Source: Campylorhamphus procurvoides (lineage: Eukaryota > Chordata > Aves > Passeriformes > Dendrocolaptidae). From it: a stretch of DNA of 64,000 bases. Under the pieces are notes generated by a model. The model ran no database searches and was not told the origin of the DNA. It was given only the letters and a program-made list of their open reading frames with translations. Positions within the stretch are counted from its first letter, which is position 1; the number at the start of each line of letters is the position of its first letter. Made by a program: the position numbers and the translations under genes. Shown here in pieces: positions 51,523 through 63,990 of the stretch. The stretch is taken from the NCBI GenBank assembly GCA_013396655.1, contig WBMV01001920.1, forward strand, positions 260,536-324,535, written 5' to 3'.

Positions 51523-54500
51523 TCTTTCTGTTTCCAAACATCTTTAAAAACTGGACAGTGATGACCATATGATATTTTAATAAGTGATCAGTGAAAAAAT
51601 TTATAAATGAAGCAAAATAACATAGAAAAAAAATAAGTAAAAGAACACTTTAACTTTCTACCTATTTTTGTAAACTGACTTATGAAGGAAGGGGAAATCC
51701 TTTTGCAGCTCAGGTTGCAAACTGAGCTCAGCTGCATTATTAGACATCAGAAAATCCAGCCGGGTTGGAGCAAGAGGAAGCCAACCTTCCTACACATCAC
51801 TGTCAGGGAGCTATTTCGTTCACTCCAGCGTGGTGGTAATGAATTATCTCTGAAACAGTTGGGTTTTTTATTTCTGCATGTAGGGTCTCAGAAAAGGAAA
51901 GTGCACACGATTTTCAGGGTTGCTAAGAAAGCAGCAAGTGATATCAATCTGAATCTTATATTGTTGTTGATGCACAATGGAAGTTAATGAGGTTAGCTGG
52001 AAGTGTTAATTGTCCTACACTGCCTGCTGTCTACTCTTGCTCTGGAAAATTCATGCATAGCTGAACAGCTGAAAACTCCGCAAAAAGTGCTTTAACAGAG
52101 GAAACGGGCAACATTTGGCCCAGTAAAATCATAATGCAGGTGGCTGAGAAATCACTCACTCAATTATAGGCATGAGGGGGACTCCATTTAAGAGCAACAT
52201 TTGGAGCTTTATGGGCAACATAAAAGGAGAGAGAATGAGGTTTTTATATCACTGTGTTCAGTTGTAGAAGAAGCAGGAGATTGTTTCCCACCCCTTTGCA
52301 TGTGCTTGGACTGTGCAGTGAAAATGAAAATGTCTGCTCAGAGATTTGGCATAACACCTGGAGAGGATGGGCTGGAGCTAGTCCAGAGGCCCCCTGCACA
52401 CACCCTGCTACATCCCCTATTATAGAGTGATTCCATGTGTTCAGGACTGGGCAATGTCAAAACAAAAGCTATACTCTAAAAATAAAACCTTTGGCTCCTT
52501 TACTAGCAATAAACTCTCAAAGCAAAAAGAAGTTTTCAAAAAATATGAGCATAATTAATTGCTGCTTTTCTTGTCCCTTGGCAGTTGCCAGAGCAAGCGA
52601 AGTAAGATTATCTCCCAGCACACACAGCTCCTGCCATTTTTATCATCCTTCTGTCTCCTGTAGGGACACCCCCTGCCCCTGGAATATCATGAGTAAATCT
52701 CTTTATTAAAGCTTCTTTTCTAATACTTATGTTGGCTTATGAGGGAAAGCACACAGGTAAGGATGCAACACCTCCCAGGACAAAGAATTTGTATTTTCCT
52801 TTCCTTTAAATTCTTTTAGTGCCTTAATGCCTCATTTTTGTGAGGTTAAGGCTGATGGTTCTATAACTCTGACACTGTAGTGGCTGTGTCCATCCTCTCC
52901 TCCAGGCATGCCAGTACCTGCACTCTTCCCATTCCTCCTTCCTATTGTGGATTAGAAGAACCAAAACATTTATTTTTCTGCTGGTATGGATAATCCTTTC
53001 AATCTATATAAAGAAAATCCCTCCACTAGCTCAGTGCTCTCTTTGCATTTCCAGAGAAGTGCCTAATTTATTTTCATATTAAACAAAATACAAAACTACT
53101 ACAAATACCTTACTTTTTTTTCCCTGCTGTAAAGCTTGACATCTGGGCCTGTAACAGCTCATCAGTGGATTTGTGAGATGAAGCAAATGACATTTCTATA
53201 TAGAGCATTGGCTGCTGTAGAAATCAGATGGTGAAATGGAACTGCAAAGAATTTGGTATTGAGTGATGATCTTCATCCAAGGATCTTGGAGTACAGCAAT
53301 CCCCACTTTGCTGACACAGATGATGGGTGACTTACTCCAGCCTGCACAGCAAAATTGGCCTCGCAGCTGAGTATCTCTAGAGACCTGTACATAGAGCACA
53401 AGCATTCTGGAGCAGGAACCACATCTCTGTGTTTTATAAAGCTCTTTCTTACAGGAAGTTTTTGATCCTGGTGTGGACAGAAGTGCACCTGTGAGTAGCT
53501 GTACGTGAAACCCTCATTCCATCCTTTCCATGCATGCAATGCACTTGGATATTTTCTTGCTCCATTGCCTTGGCAGAAGACAACTTGTACCTTGCCTCCA
53601 TACACATATGCAGTTTGAGCTGTATTCTTTATAAACTTCATTTCTGTGTGTTAAAACACAGCATGAGATCAAGGCAGCACTTCTGCTCTCCTGACCCAGG
53701 CAGCACTGCTCCAGAAAAAAAGGCTAGAAAGTAGTCCCAGATAGTCCCAGCAGAACTGCTGGGAGTACAAAGTCAAACCAAAACCCAATGACCTGAAGCA
53801 GCTTTAAGATGAAGCTGACAAACTACTAGGATGTTTGCTTCCAGCAGCAAGAGACTGGGCTCAGCAGCCTGAGTCTCCCTTCTGTCCCCACTTTGTCCTC
53901 CTGAGGGCAGGTGACCAGGTTTCTCCCCCAGCTATGCCTGGTGGTTCCTGTGGCCACGTCCAGGCTGAGCTTTCCCCTTCACGCTGGTGCTGAACTCCCA
54001 GCCTCAGCTGTGCTTCCCCAGGATAGCTCCTTGGCTATCCAGGATAGCTCCTTGGCTGAAGCAGAGGGAGTCAGTCCTTGTGTAGAACAGGAGTGCTGCC
54101 CCTGACTGCAATGCCTTTCACTGCAGAGAGGCAGAAGGAAGATGGGAACCACAGTTCACCTCCTGGTCCCTGTAAGTAAACTCCAAGAGTAGAGGCATCA
54201 CTGCTGTAAGGATTTTCAGTGTTCCTTGGAATTGCTTTGTTCCTCCACAAGTGCCCAGCAGTGCTGTTGCCTCTGCCACAGGATTCACTATGACAATGCC
54301 AAGCTTTTCATGGTGTGCCCACAAGAGTCTGCAGAGTTCAGGGCACCCTGACACAGACATTTTCCAGTGTGTGACTGTGTGGACGGCAGAAAAAGTTGGA
54401 AGGGAGGGGACACAGAATAAGGCACACCTCCTCCCTGTACCAGTGATCATCATGTTGAGATATGTGAAGATATCCTGATTATCACCAATTCCAGCACCTC

Positions 54501-55109
54501 TGTGATTCTGGTGTTCCTGAACAAATCCTGAATCTCACCCTCCTCCTTCTAACCTTTGGAGTAGCTGGGCACTGCCAGGCAAATTCTGTCCATGATGATG
54601 TGATGTTCAACTTCGTGCAAAGGCAATTAATGTACTTCAGTGAAGGCTGGAAATCTAGTTCTGTGCTCCAGCTAGTACATTCAATAGTGAAGATATTCAG
54701 ACCCAGCTGCACCATCTCAAGCCACATCTGGTCAAATTTGAGTCAGCAGCAAGAACTTGCTGATTCTCAGAAATTCCATGTCTTGTGAAGAGATGGTAGT
54801 GATGGTTGTCTGTCAGCTAGTCAGTCAGCACTGTGTTCCAGCCCGTGGTAGGACATGTGAGTGCCAAACTGGTGGCCTAAGGGGAGTCCTGGATATTCAT
54901 GGCCATCAGGAGCTTTGTGGCACTCTGCTAGAGAAGGAGCATTTGTATGCCCCCTGCTGCCTTCCATTCTGGGACGCTGTACTGGCTTTTTGTACTTCCA
55001 GTTGAGTATTTTGTTGTAAAGAATTGAAAAGCTATAAAAGTCATATTGTTATTGAGATTTCACTTCTGCTGTGGTACAGGAAAAGGTGCTCACAGCATTC
55101 ATCTATTGT
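51523..55109. other. Unique sequence, no gene seen
   Basis: Only short frames (up to 122 codons on minus, 53273-53641). One direct repeat at 54018 is listed. No mobile element was recognised. Confidence 0.55.
54018..54057 (+). repeat. 19-bp direct repeat, 21-bp period
   Basis: The sequence ccaggatagctccttggct is present at 54018-54036 and 54039-54057 with a 2-base spacer. Confidence 0.95.
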
Positions 55110-55270
55110 TATTTTTTCATAAAACCTTTCAACTTTGATTGCAATGACTTTGCACATAAATATATGTGAAAATATGCATACCTATATGATCGATCCATAA
55201 TTAAACAACACAGCTGGTTGGAATTTGCTTTTCTGGAAAATATCTCATTATGATGCCTTTCTGATTGGAA
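55110..55270. promoter_or_regulatory. Candidate conserved non-coding block
   Basis: This is AT-rich unique sequence with tgattgcaatgactttgc (55136-55153), atatgcatacctatatg, and gatcgatccataattaaac (55189-55207). No repeat was recognised. The call rests on texture alone. Confidence 0.22.
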
Positions 55271-55877
55271 CCCACTCCATGCTGAAACACTTCAAACTTT
55301 CCTGTGGAACCGGATGCACACCATTACCTAGCATGCAGCTCACTTTCCTGTTAAAGGCGTGAATGGGGCTGAAACAGGTTTATTGCTTCAAAAATTACTT
55401 TGGAAACTGGCTGTATGGCTGTTAATGGAAGCTACCTCAATAGCTGCAAAGATGTTTGCTTGCTGTTCTCTTGAACTAAAAGAGCTTACCTATATATACT
55501 TGGTGCAGTCATGAAGTGCAGACTGCTTCATCTCAAGCACAGGCACTTGGAAGTAGGAAAACTCAGCTCTGTTCCTGCTCTTGTGTGCTTTCAAGTGGCT
55601 GCTGCTTGCTCTGTTGTTTCATAAGAGAATTTGAAAGTGAAGTCATGTCCAAAATTTGGTGCTAGAGGTTCTTGGCAGCTCTAAAAGTAAATCCATGAAG
55701 AACCCAGGAGAACCAAAGTTTGCTCTCTGGGAACATCCACAGGGAGAGTACACTGAAGTGTCTCTGAAATAAGTAAGACCTCGAGAAGCATAGGAAGAGG
55801 CATGACAGCTTGAGTCTGTCTAGAGTGGTGCAGAGTGATCTGTCAGTGGAAATCTATCTTTATAGAGCTGCTGTGAG

Positions 55878-55888
55878 GTGCCCCCTGC
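55878..55888 (-). promoter_or_regulatory. CTCF-like core motif
   Basis: The plus strand gtgccccctgc is the reverse of GCAGGGGGCAC, which fits the inner CTCF consensus (SYAGRKGGCRS) at every position. The outer CCA at the 5' side is not kept. A single motif hit in 64 kb is weak evidence of binding. Confidence 0.3.
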
Positions 55889-56285
55889 AATCCAGCACCC
55901 AGGCTTTCCATGCCTGACAATGCCTCATCACTTCCCTAAGAACAAGGGAGATAAGGAAATAAAAGATTGCCAGAAATGGCTTTATCAATTGGCAACTCTA
56001 TGTCATGTTTTCATTAAACAGTGGAGACTGGGGCCAGCAGTCTGTAGCTTTGCTTGATAAAGAGATTTTTACACATATGAAAAAAAAATCTAGCAAATTC
56101 ATTACCTTTTATCTCTGTTGTACAATATCACCAAGTGGAGAGTATTAGTCACTTCTGGAAGTGGGAAAGGAATTTTACAACATAGAATCACATCTTGTAT
56201 CTCTCTTCCTTTTTCCAAGATTTTGTCCATCTGTTCCCTTTTTCAAAAACAAACAAACTATTAATACAGTGCTTTGATGGAGCCT

Positions 56286-56400
56286 TCTGTTCAAGGCTCT
56301 TAAAGGGCTGTACAGATATTCATGATTTTATTTGCCAAGAAAGACTTGAAGAGATAAATATTAAATTCCTTGCTTCCCACGGGGCAGATGCCAGAGAGGC
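56286..56400 (-). mobile_element. Possible MIR 3' part, reversed
   Basis: The plus strand has aaggctcttaaagggctgta followed by cagatattcatgattttat, which fits the reversed 3' end of amniote MIR (tctcaaagcgctttacaaacattaatgaatt). After that comes a weaker stretch with gaagagataaat and gggcagatgcc. The match is suggestive rather than firm. Confidence 0.4.
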
Positions 56401-56515
56401 TGTGTGTGTGCTTGTGTGCAGTGCTGACACCAGGACTGCGGCCCTGACTTTAGACTCTGGAGAACTTGCTCAGCCCCTGGTTTTATCTCAGCATTCCCAT
56501 AGGACTGTACACTAA

Positions 56516-56560
56516 CTGCCTGTTTCATCTGTGTCTGTTTCCCTATTCGTAAAACATAGG
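56516..56560 (+). mobile_element. Possible MIR core fragment
   Basis: The stretch tgtgtctgtttccctattcg followed by taaaacatagg resembles the MIR core tgtgcctcagtttccctatctgtaaaatggg. It is short and isolated. It may be unrelated to the reversed relic about 120 bases to its left. Confidence 0.35.
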
Positions 56561-59415
56561 CTTTTCTTTTGCTCTGCCTTGCCACCTACACACCTGACTT
56601 CACCTAATGCACAGGTACACAGTGATCCACTCCCTGCAGGAGAGCCCTCGGCCAGGGACCTGTGATGGAGAGTTATTTCTGCGCTGTGGCATAACCAGAG
56701 CTTTTAGTAACAAAATGCTTCATGCTGGACTGGCTGTATTTGAGTACCAGTGTCAGTGTAGTCCTGGCAACAGGACTCACTTTTAGCTACCCTGATGCTT
56801 GCTTGAATTCCTAGGCAGGTTTTCTGTCAGCACAAAGATCTTTGCTGCTGCTGTTGCAGTCCTGTTGGTCTCAAGGTAGCTCAGAGGGGCCTGCCAGAGC
56901 TGCTGTTGCTCCTTCATTTGCATCAAGAGTGAACTTGTGTAGCTCTAAAGCTGATGTGGTGCAAAGGAAGTGGAACAGTGCATTGGTACAGCTTGTGGAA
57001 CTAGGGCTACTGATCCTAAATCTTGCTAGTTTTTCTTAACAAAGGCACCTGTTAAGCATCAGAGAAAATGTGTATGTGTTGAGATTGAGGATCTCCCCTA
57101 GAAATTACTTCCTGAAATTCTCTTTGTTGCTTTGAAACATCAGAGCTAGGGACTGCCAGCGTGGGACAGTAGCCCAGTCATGATGTTCTCTTAGTCATTT
57201 TTTTGGTCCTCTTTGTTGGTGGAAGTGACAAAAGGATTAATTGGATATGATGCCCCAGATGGAAAGCTTTTGTTATCAGGGGAAAAGCAAAGGCATCCAA
57301 GAAAGGAAGGAACCAAATGTATCCAGCACTGAAATGTATTCAGAAACATCCCAATTGCAAGTTATCAGAAGTCAGAACCTTGGAGTCACAAAAAAATAAC
57401 ATCTTAAGTCCCTTAATGAGAGAGCAGCCAATGCAGTTTTAGTTTTTTATAATGAAAGATACTCTCTCGTCTCATTCTGTTTTGAAACAGAGCCATGGTG
57501 GTTTTCAAAATACACTGCAAGTCCGAGTTGGCTTGTGAGCCGTTTCTCCTAAGCATAGATTAGCAAAGTTGAGCTGACCTGAATGAAAATGGTTTTCATC
57601 AACACTGGCCAGTCCTTGGGTTCATCTGCATTGCAAAATTGTTCCAGCTGGGCATAGGTGGCAGCTTCTGCTCAGGAGCTTGGAATAAGGTTGTAAAATG
57701 AGTTGGGTTTAGAAGTGCAGTGGGACTGTAGGATGTGCTGAGCATAGCAGACAGGTCTTGGGGCAAAGAGAATTAATGGGCAGACATTGTACACAGAGGG
57801 AAGGACTGCTTGGATGGGCTGAGTAGCCATGGAGAACAGCCAGATTATCTACAAGGGGGCTGATATCCAGATGTCTCCAACCAGGAACAGTACAAACAGT
57901 GGCAAAAGTACTTATTGTGTGTCTAAATCAAGAGATGCTCACAGGCAAAACCTTCTGGATAAGAAGGCACTTGACTGAAAGGATCAACTTTTTTTGCTGC
58001 AGCAAGAGAGTCCTTTCTCAGTCTTAGGGGAATGTGCTTGTCTAGCATGTTATAACTGAGGGCAGCTAAAGCTTCTTTGTTCCAGCAGAAATCCCAGCCT
58101 GCAGGACCAGGGTGCCTCCATCTGTATTCAGAAGGTGGGGATCCACCCTGATCTTGGGGGTTTTGGCTCATGCATATGCCACATATGTAGGCAGAGAGGA
58201 CTGAGCTGCCTGACAGGAGTATGGGTCTGATGCCATTCCAGAGTAAACAGAGAGACACTCTGGAGAGCAGTGTGCAGGGACTTCAGGGCAGTGTGTCCAG
58301 CCCTCTGAAAGAGTGGGAGAAAATGAACCTTCAGAGGCCAGCTGTGTTCCTACTCTCATCTCTCACCACCTGCCACCATAGAACCGTGAAATTCACTGAA
58401 CCTGTAAGCAGAGAAAGTCTCTCTGTTATGAGATCTCAAGGCTGCTTGGTGGCAAGTGACATGGCAAAACAAGTTATTTCAGGACAGGTGGGGAACAGTG
58501 AGAGTTCAGCACAGTGTGTACTGGAGAAATTAGACTAGACGCTGTTGTGCAATTTCTTGTCATGACTTGGTGTGACCTCCATTATACCCATGAGATCTCC
58601 TCCAGTGAGTATCAATAGCCTCTTCCCCTATGTCTTAATGTATTTTTAATACTGTGTAACTGCCAGAAAAATAATATTGTTTCTGGAAGCTTTCACTGCA
58701 ACATTTGGTTATATATTTATCCTATTGTCTGCGAATTCAGGATCCTTAATTACCCTGAGACCAGCACCTGCAAAAGAAAAAAGGAGGTTAGTTTTAAAAT
58801 AACATTGAAAGTCTTCATTGTCTGTCCTGGTTGCGTACAAAGTCTGATAAAAATGGTGAAAGGCAATTCCTAGCACCTTGACTGGAATATTTTGAATTAT
58901 TGTAACTTACTGATGAACTAGTCAATTAAAACCTGCACATAGCTTTAGCTCCAGCTTTTTACTTGTTTACCAAATATCACATTTTTCAAAGAACACAGAT
59001 GTTCAGTAGCATGTGAATTGTATGGTCTCAGTCAGACGTAAGTTCTTGTAGTTACTTTTGCTAGATCTTAGCTTAGCTACTAGTTTAGGATGTAATGTTG
59101 CCCATATTGAATCAAAATTAAGTGGGATTTATGAGGTTGTATAAGGACCTAAAATGTTCCAAGCAGTAAATATGGATTGTTGAGAACAGCACATGTGAAA
59201 TGACTGATGAAAAGAACTGTGCCATAAATATAACTAATCTTACAGCTATTGCCTCTTCTTCAGTTGACTATGACAATAACACTTAATGCTCTTGATCAGA
59301 GGATCTCAGATCATTCTGTAAGGAACTCTTCTTGTTCACATTATACTGTCAGTGAAAATTAGTATCTGGGAGATATTAATGACATCTGAGACTTGAACAA
59401 ACCATTACATATTGT
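56561..59415. other. Unique sequence, no gene seen
   Basis: Frames of about 110 codons overlap on opposite strands near 57923-58538, with no domain recognised. From 58620 to 59400 the sequence is AT-rich and unique, up to the CR1 insertion. Confidence 0.55.
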
Positions 59416-59733
59416 AGAATCATAGAATAATTTAGGTTGGAAGCGACCAGTTAAAGGTCACCTAGTCCAATCCCCCTGCCATAGGCAGGGACATGTTCCA
59501 TTAGACCAGGTTGCTCAAAATTGCATCCAACCTGGTCTTGAACATTTTCAGGGATGTGGCATTCACAGGTTCTCTGGGCAACTTGTTCCAGTGTTTTATG
59601 ACTCCATTGTAAGGTGTTTTCTTCCTTATATCTAATCTAAACCTGCCCTCACTCAGTTTAAAGCCATCACCCCTTTTCCTATTGCTACCTGCCCCTGTAA
59701 AAAGTCCCTCTCTGGCTCTTTCGTAGGCCTTCG
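59416..59733 (-). mobile_element. CR1 LINE, 3' end, 5'-truncated
   Basis: This is a non-LTR retrotransposon copy inserted on the minus strand. The plus strand begins with the typical reversed avian CR1 terminus (agaatcatagaat, then a ggttggaag block) and continues through the 3' untranslated tail into the end of ORF2. Read on the minus strand it ends with codons for GRFRLDIRKK, KHWNKLPRE and LSNLV, followed by TAA at 59501-59503, and then about 85 bases of tail. Only about 320 bases are present, against roughly 4.5 kb for a full element, so it was truncated at the 5' end on insertion, as most CR1 copies are. The reading frame is still open, making it the youngest-looking repeat here. CR1 of this type is abundant in birds. 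Subfamily is not assigned. Confidence 0.95.
59501..59733 (-). pseudogene. CR1 ORF2 C-terminal fragment
   Basis: This is the last part of the CR1 ORF2 polyprotein (endonuclease plus reverse transcriptase). Only the C-terminal region beyond the reverse transcriptase catalytic domain is present. Visible motifs in order are EGLFTGAGS, GRFRLDIRKK, KHWNKLPRE, FKTRLD and LSNLV, then a stop. The frame happens to stay open upstream to 59761, but bases beyond about 59733 no longer look like CR1. It has no start of its own and no catalytic residues, so no working product is expected. Confidence 0.85.
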
Positions 59734-60046
59734 TATGATATAATATGGAGGAGGAGTACAAACCTCATTTCCCAGTATATCCAGCGTGATGTCCTACTCA
59801 CTGGACCATGGTGCCTCTCCAGGCACAGGCTGGATGTGGTTACATACACACAGCTTCAAAGCAGCACAGAAACAGCCCAGACACCTCAACCAGCCCCAGG
59901 ACTGCCTAGCTGTGTGGCATATGAAAACATTAAAGGAGTGAAAAGATGCTCCTTTCGATGGCTTTCCTGGCAGGGGAATGATCTGGAAGGCAAATCTGTT
60001 GATTTTCTCTGAAATAAAATCTCCTGAACTTTGGTGTTTTGATCCT

Positions 60047-60060
60047 ATACCCCCTGCTGG
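60047..60060 (-). promoter_or_regulatory. CTCF-like core motif
   Basis: The plus strand ataccccctgctgg is the reverse of CCAGCAGGGGGTAT, matching CCASYAGRKGG exactly but with T in place of the following C. It has the same orientation as the motif at 55878-55888. Occupancy is unknown. Confidence 0.28.
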
Positions 60061-61089
60061 GATAAGGGACAGATACACAATGTTAGCAGTGGTGCTTTGA
60101 CTTGGGATCCACTTCTGCTTGGGCCTCCCATGTCTTGCCTGGGTCTTTCTCTGTCCTGGCTCTCTGGGAAACGGTGGCTTCCTAATCTCTCCACACTTCT
60201 GTGTAACCCATACCTTGTAACTACCTCGGCTCAGCAGTGAGCAGATGCTGAAGGGATGAAAAATTCCCTGGGCCAAGTCCTGAAGTGGTTGGCAAGAATA
60301 GGTAGATAGCCTGGCGACAGCACTCCACTCTCCTTCTGTAAATGCCTCCTATCTCCTGCTGCCAGTCATTACAGAAATAGAGACCTAGCTTTACTCAGGA
60401 GGATCTAAATGTCCTCGTTGCTGTTTGGTAAAGGGCATATTTCTCCAATTAATTATTAAGTGGAACTCTGGCCCAAAGAAGGGGCTGCAGAGATGTCAGA
60501 GTGAAAAGGGGAGAGCGTTTTAACCTTTCTGAAGCTCTCCTGCAATCGGCAGCAAGTTTGCCTTGTGGGTCCTGGCCAGTTCTTGTTCTACAGCACATCA
60601 TCAAGGCTGGCCAGCAGAGAATGGCCTCACGGGGACTCTGCCAAATTCCATGGCTCATGGGCCCATCTTTTCTCTCTCCTTGGCAGCAGAAAAATTCTGC
60701 AAGGAAGCTGCTACCTACCACTTGTAGGTAATAATCCTGCCCTTGTTCTTATTTTTCCCCTGTTTTTTGTTTCTACCCAAAATTCTTTCCCTGGAAGTGC
60801 ACAGATTTGAGTCCCTGATGCTTTCTCCAGTCTGGCCTGCAGAACTTGGTTCCTAACCACAGCCACCCCACTGACCTGGACTGCCCTGTCCAGTGGGATT
60901 ACTCAAAATTTGTCTTTCTGGATGAATCAAACTGTGTCATCAATTCACATTAACCCACCTTCCTCTTGTCCTTAGCCAGCCATCAGCAGACAGCTCAAAA
61001 GTCAGGGTGTTAGGTGCAAAGACTCCCAGCAGCACACTCCAGTGCTTGAGTGAGGAATCGTAAATCAGTATCTGCCTCACTGCTCCTCC

Positions 61090-61112
61090 TGCCTAGCCTG
61101 CCTAGCCTGCCT
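61090..61112 (+). repeat. 9-bp tandem repeat
   Basis: The unit tgcctagcc is present at 61090-61098 and 61099-61107, followed by a partial copy. It sits next to a T-rich stretch. Confidence 0.9.
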
Positions 61113-62599
61113 TTTTTCCTTTATCTTGTCTCTGTTGTTTTTTTGTGTGGTTGTCATGAAAAGGTCCAGAGTTACTGGTGATGCTGTGCACTGTGGTTTC
61201 AGAGTTACAGTTCCCTTTAGCAGGGAAGGCTGCTCTGGGACCCTCAGGTTGCAGCATCTCTACATCCAATTCACAGACTTCGGAGACAAGCCCTTTGCAT
61301 TTGTGTCCCCTTGTTGCTCCAATCTGTGCAGTGTGGTTGGTGACAACTCCTCCTCCCAGTAGCACCAGCAAAGACACGGTTTGTTTGGAGGCTTTGGAGG
61401 ATGAAAATCAGCCTTGGGTAGGAAAACGTCCAAGCTGACTTTTACCATTAAGCTGTCAGCAGGATATGTAGAGGTGTTTAAATATTGATGCAAACACAGA
61501 AGAAATAGTTGTCTTCCTCTGAAACAGGCAAGGGATTTATGGTGTAAAACATCTCAGAGCTCTTTGCCAGCACTGCACAGGTCACAGTTATCCCTCCCTG
61601 GTACAGCACATGGGAACCGTGGTGTTGGAAACTCCTCATCTCCTGCCCACACAGACCTAGAGAGCTGAAATGCAGGTAAGGAAATGCTTGAAGTGGCACA
61701 GACAGATGGATTCAGCCTCGGGGTAAAGATTTGATAGAAACGTTGAGAGCTGGAAACTGAACCTCTCCTTTGGGTCTGGATGTGATTTGCTCTCCTGGGA
61801 GAGGGGACAGAAAGCTGCTGAGCCAGAACTTTGCTGTCCAGGAGATGGAGGTTTGTTATTCAAGCCTCCCCACCAAAATCAAATATTTGCAAATGGAGGG
61901 AAACATTATTCCTAGGGATGTTTGCAGTGGGCTTTTGCTGAGGTTTTTGCCAGCAGCTTGTAAGTCTGAGCCAGAATCACATGTATGAATGTTTTCGTAT
62001 TATAGTATACCCAAATACTCAGTCTTCCCCACTTGTGCCCAGGAGAGATGCAGAAGAAGCCTTGACTTGTCCTTCAACGTGTTTTCTGGAGTTATATCCA
62101 AGCCTAATTAAGCTTCTTGTTCCTGCTGTTTCTCTGAAAACATTTGGGAGAGGAGAACATAGAGGCACGGAGGGGACTTGCACAGGGTATGAAGGACATG
62201 TAGGAGCAGATATGAGGATAAAAACCTTAACCATTTTCTGGGCACTTTGGACAAAACGTCAACTTCTTTGAGAGGGTGGAAATGAGAGTCAGAGGGGTTT
62301 TTTTCCATATTAGTTGCAAGTGCAACGCCCCCCCACCCCTCAAACTTCTACAGCTCTCAGAGCCAGTGCCTCTTTTTGTCTTATATGACAAGAAGCACTT
62401 ACAGCCCAGACCTCACTCGGGGTCAGCATCACATCTCCCCCCAAAGACTCTCCTGTGGCCACCCCGCAGTTACACAGTGAAGGGGCTTTTCCTAAGCTCA
62501 GCTCCTAGCTGGCTGTCATAGCACCACTGTGCTGCTTTTCAGCTCTAACTGCTGTGCCACATCTGTACAGACAGGGCTCACCAATGGCTTGTCTTTATT

Positions 62600-62880
62600 T
62601 TCCTATTGCCAAATTTTCTAATTATAGATCGGTGGCTATCAGCCAATCAACTACAATTTTGAGGCTCGTTATTGGACTTCAGATGTCAGGCTGAATTTTT
62701 CCTAACTGTCCATAATAACAGTAATAGCTTGACTTCCACCATGAGACAATTAACCTTCTTAAAGTTTAGTGCCTCAGGCTGTGCCTCAGAAAGATTCCCT
62801 CTACAAAGCAGACAATTACCTTTACTTAATAACCTTTCTCTTTCTAATCTGATATTAGTGCCAAAGTAAATGTAAAGGGC
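62600..62880. promoter_or_regulatory. Candidate conserved non-coding element
   Basis: This is unique AT-rich sequence holding ttctaattatag (62617-62628), a CCAAT-type agccaatca (62641-62649), gacaattaacc (62745-62755) and acaattacctttac near 62812. The clustering of TAATTA/CAATTA-type cores with a CCAAT motif resembles developmental enhancers. No repeat family was recognised. Confidence 0.35.
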
Positions 62881-63639
62881 AGTGCTCTATGTCCCCTCTT
62901 AAGTACTTTAAATGCCTGTCCATGAAAGCTAATGAGCTGCCATTTTGCTTAATCTAGATTTGTCGTGGATCTAACACTGTGCAGCATCTTCCTTTTTAAA
63001 AAAATCTGAAACCCAAGGATAGCTCTCTTCTAATTTGTATTGAAACTTGGTATGTGAAAAAAGGAAACCTGATGAAGCAGAAAGAAAAATAACGATCTCC
63101 AAATGACAAAACAAGACGAATCATATTCAGCATTGGTCAGCTGCTGGCTTAAGGCTGGTTTCAGTGGGAAGTAGTGTCAGTATCTGTAAAGCAGGAATTT
63201 GTCACTGGAACTTTATAGAGTAAGTTGCAGCCCCTCCTATCAACTCCGGTGTAGATGAGGGATGGGAAGACAAGGTTGGACAATTTTCCTGTGTATCTGT
63301 CTGTCCTGCCGGCCAGGAGCACTGACCTCTGCTGCAGCAGACCTACAGCACAAGCACAACTGCTCTGTAGATGTAATTTCTTCATGGATTGCTGCTCATG
63401 GTAATTAACATGTGCAACATTAGTAACTGTTGAGGCACAAAATGCTCTCTCAGCAGAGAAGTTATTGCTGTGCTGACCCTGTGTTTTGCACTTTCAGTGA
63501 AGGTTCTCTAATAATATTGAAAATCGCTCACAAATTTCTGAGATAAAGGGAAAGGACTATCATGTGAGCAAACACAATTTCCCCAGGAATGCTAGTTAAA
63601 AAGAGCAACAAAAAGCAAGTTTAAATCCCAGGAAAAAAG

Positions 63640-63990
63640 GGCTTTGGCGGCTCTTAGCAAAGATGCTTAATTCTTCTGTAGCTCTTGAATATATGCCTTT
63701 GGATGCAGAGTATTTCCTCGCACTGAAAAATGTCGCTTTCATTTGGTTTATGTTCGTGCCCCTGCTAAGTCTGTTTCTGGCCGCTGAGCCAACATTTACT
63801 CTCTTCTCGTAAGAGTGCTCTGGTTTCATCATCTCAATATAATGAGGTTTGTATTATTTTTTTATTATAATAGAAGGAGCCTCAGGTCTTAATCAAGATA
63901 TTGGGCTAATTGCTATGGAAACCTAATTAGGCAGACTATGTCTCAAACTCTGTAAATATTTATACATGCACTTAACCGTCTGCGTGCAAA
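63640..63990. promoter_or_regulatory. Candidate conserved non-coding element
   Basis: This is a long AT-rich, non-repetitive block with the texture of vertebrate conserved enhancers. The clearest part is 63906-63930, where attgctatggaaac (63909-63922) resembles an RFX X-box (both halves of the GTTNCC..GGNAAC pattern, imperfect). It is flanked on both sides by CTAATT-type homeodomain cores, the right one being ctaattag (63923-63930). Another candidate core is cttaattcttc near 63667. There is no open frame of note. Conservation cannot be seen from one sequence, so the regulatory role is inference. Confidence 0.4.

Larger units (their letters stand above)
59734..62599. other. Unique sequence, no gene seen
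   Basis: A 160-codon minus frame (59794-60276) starts just beyond the CR1 and has no recognised domain. The rest is short frames and mixed unique sequence. Confidence 0.55.
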
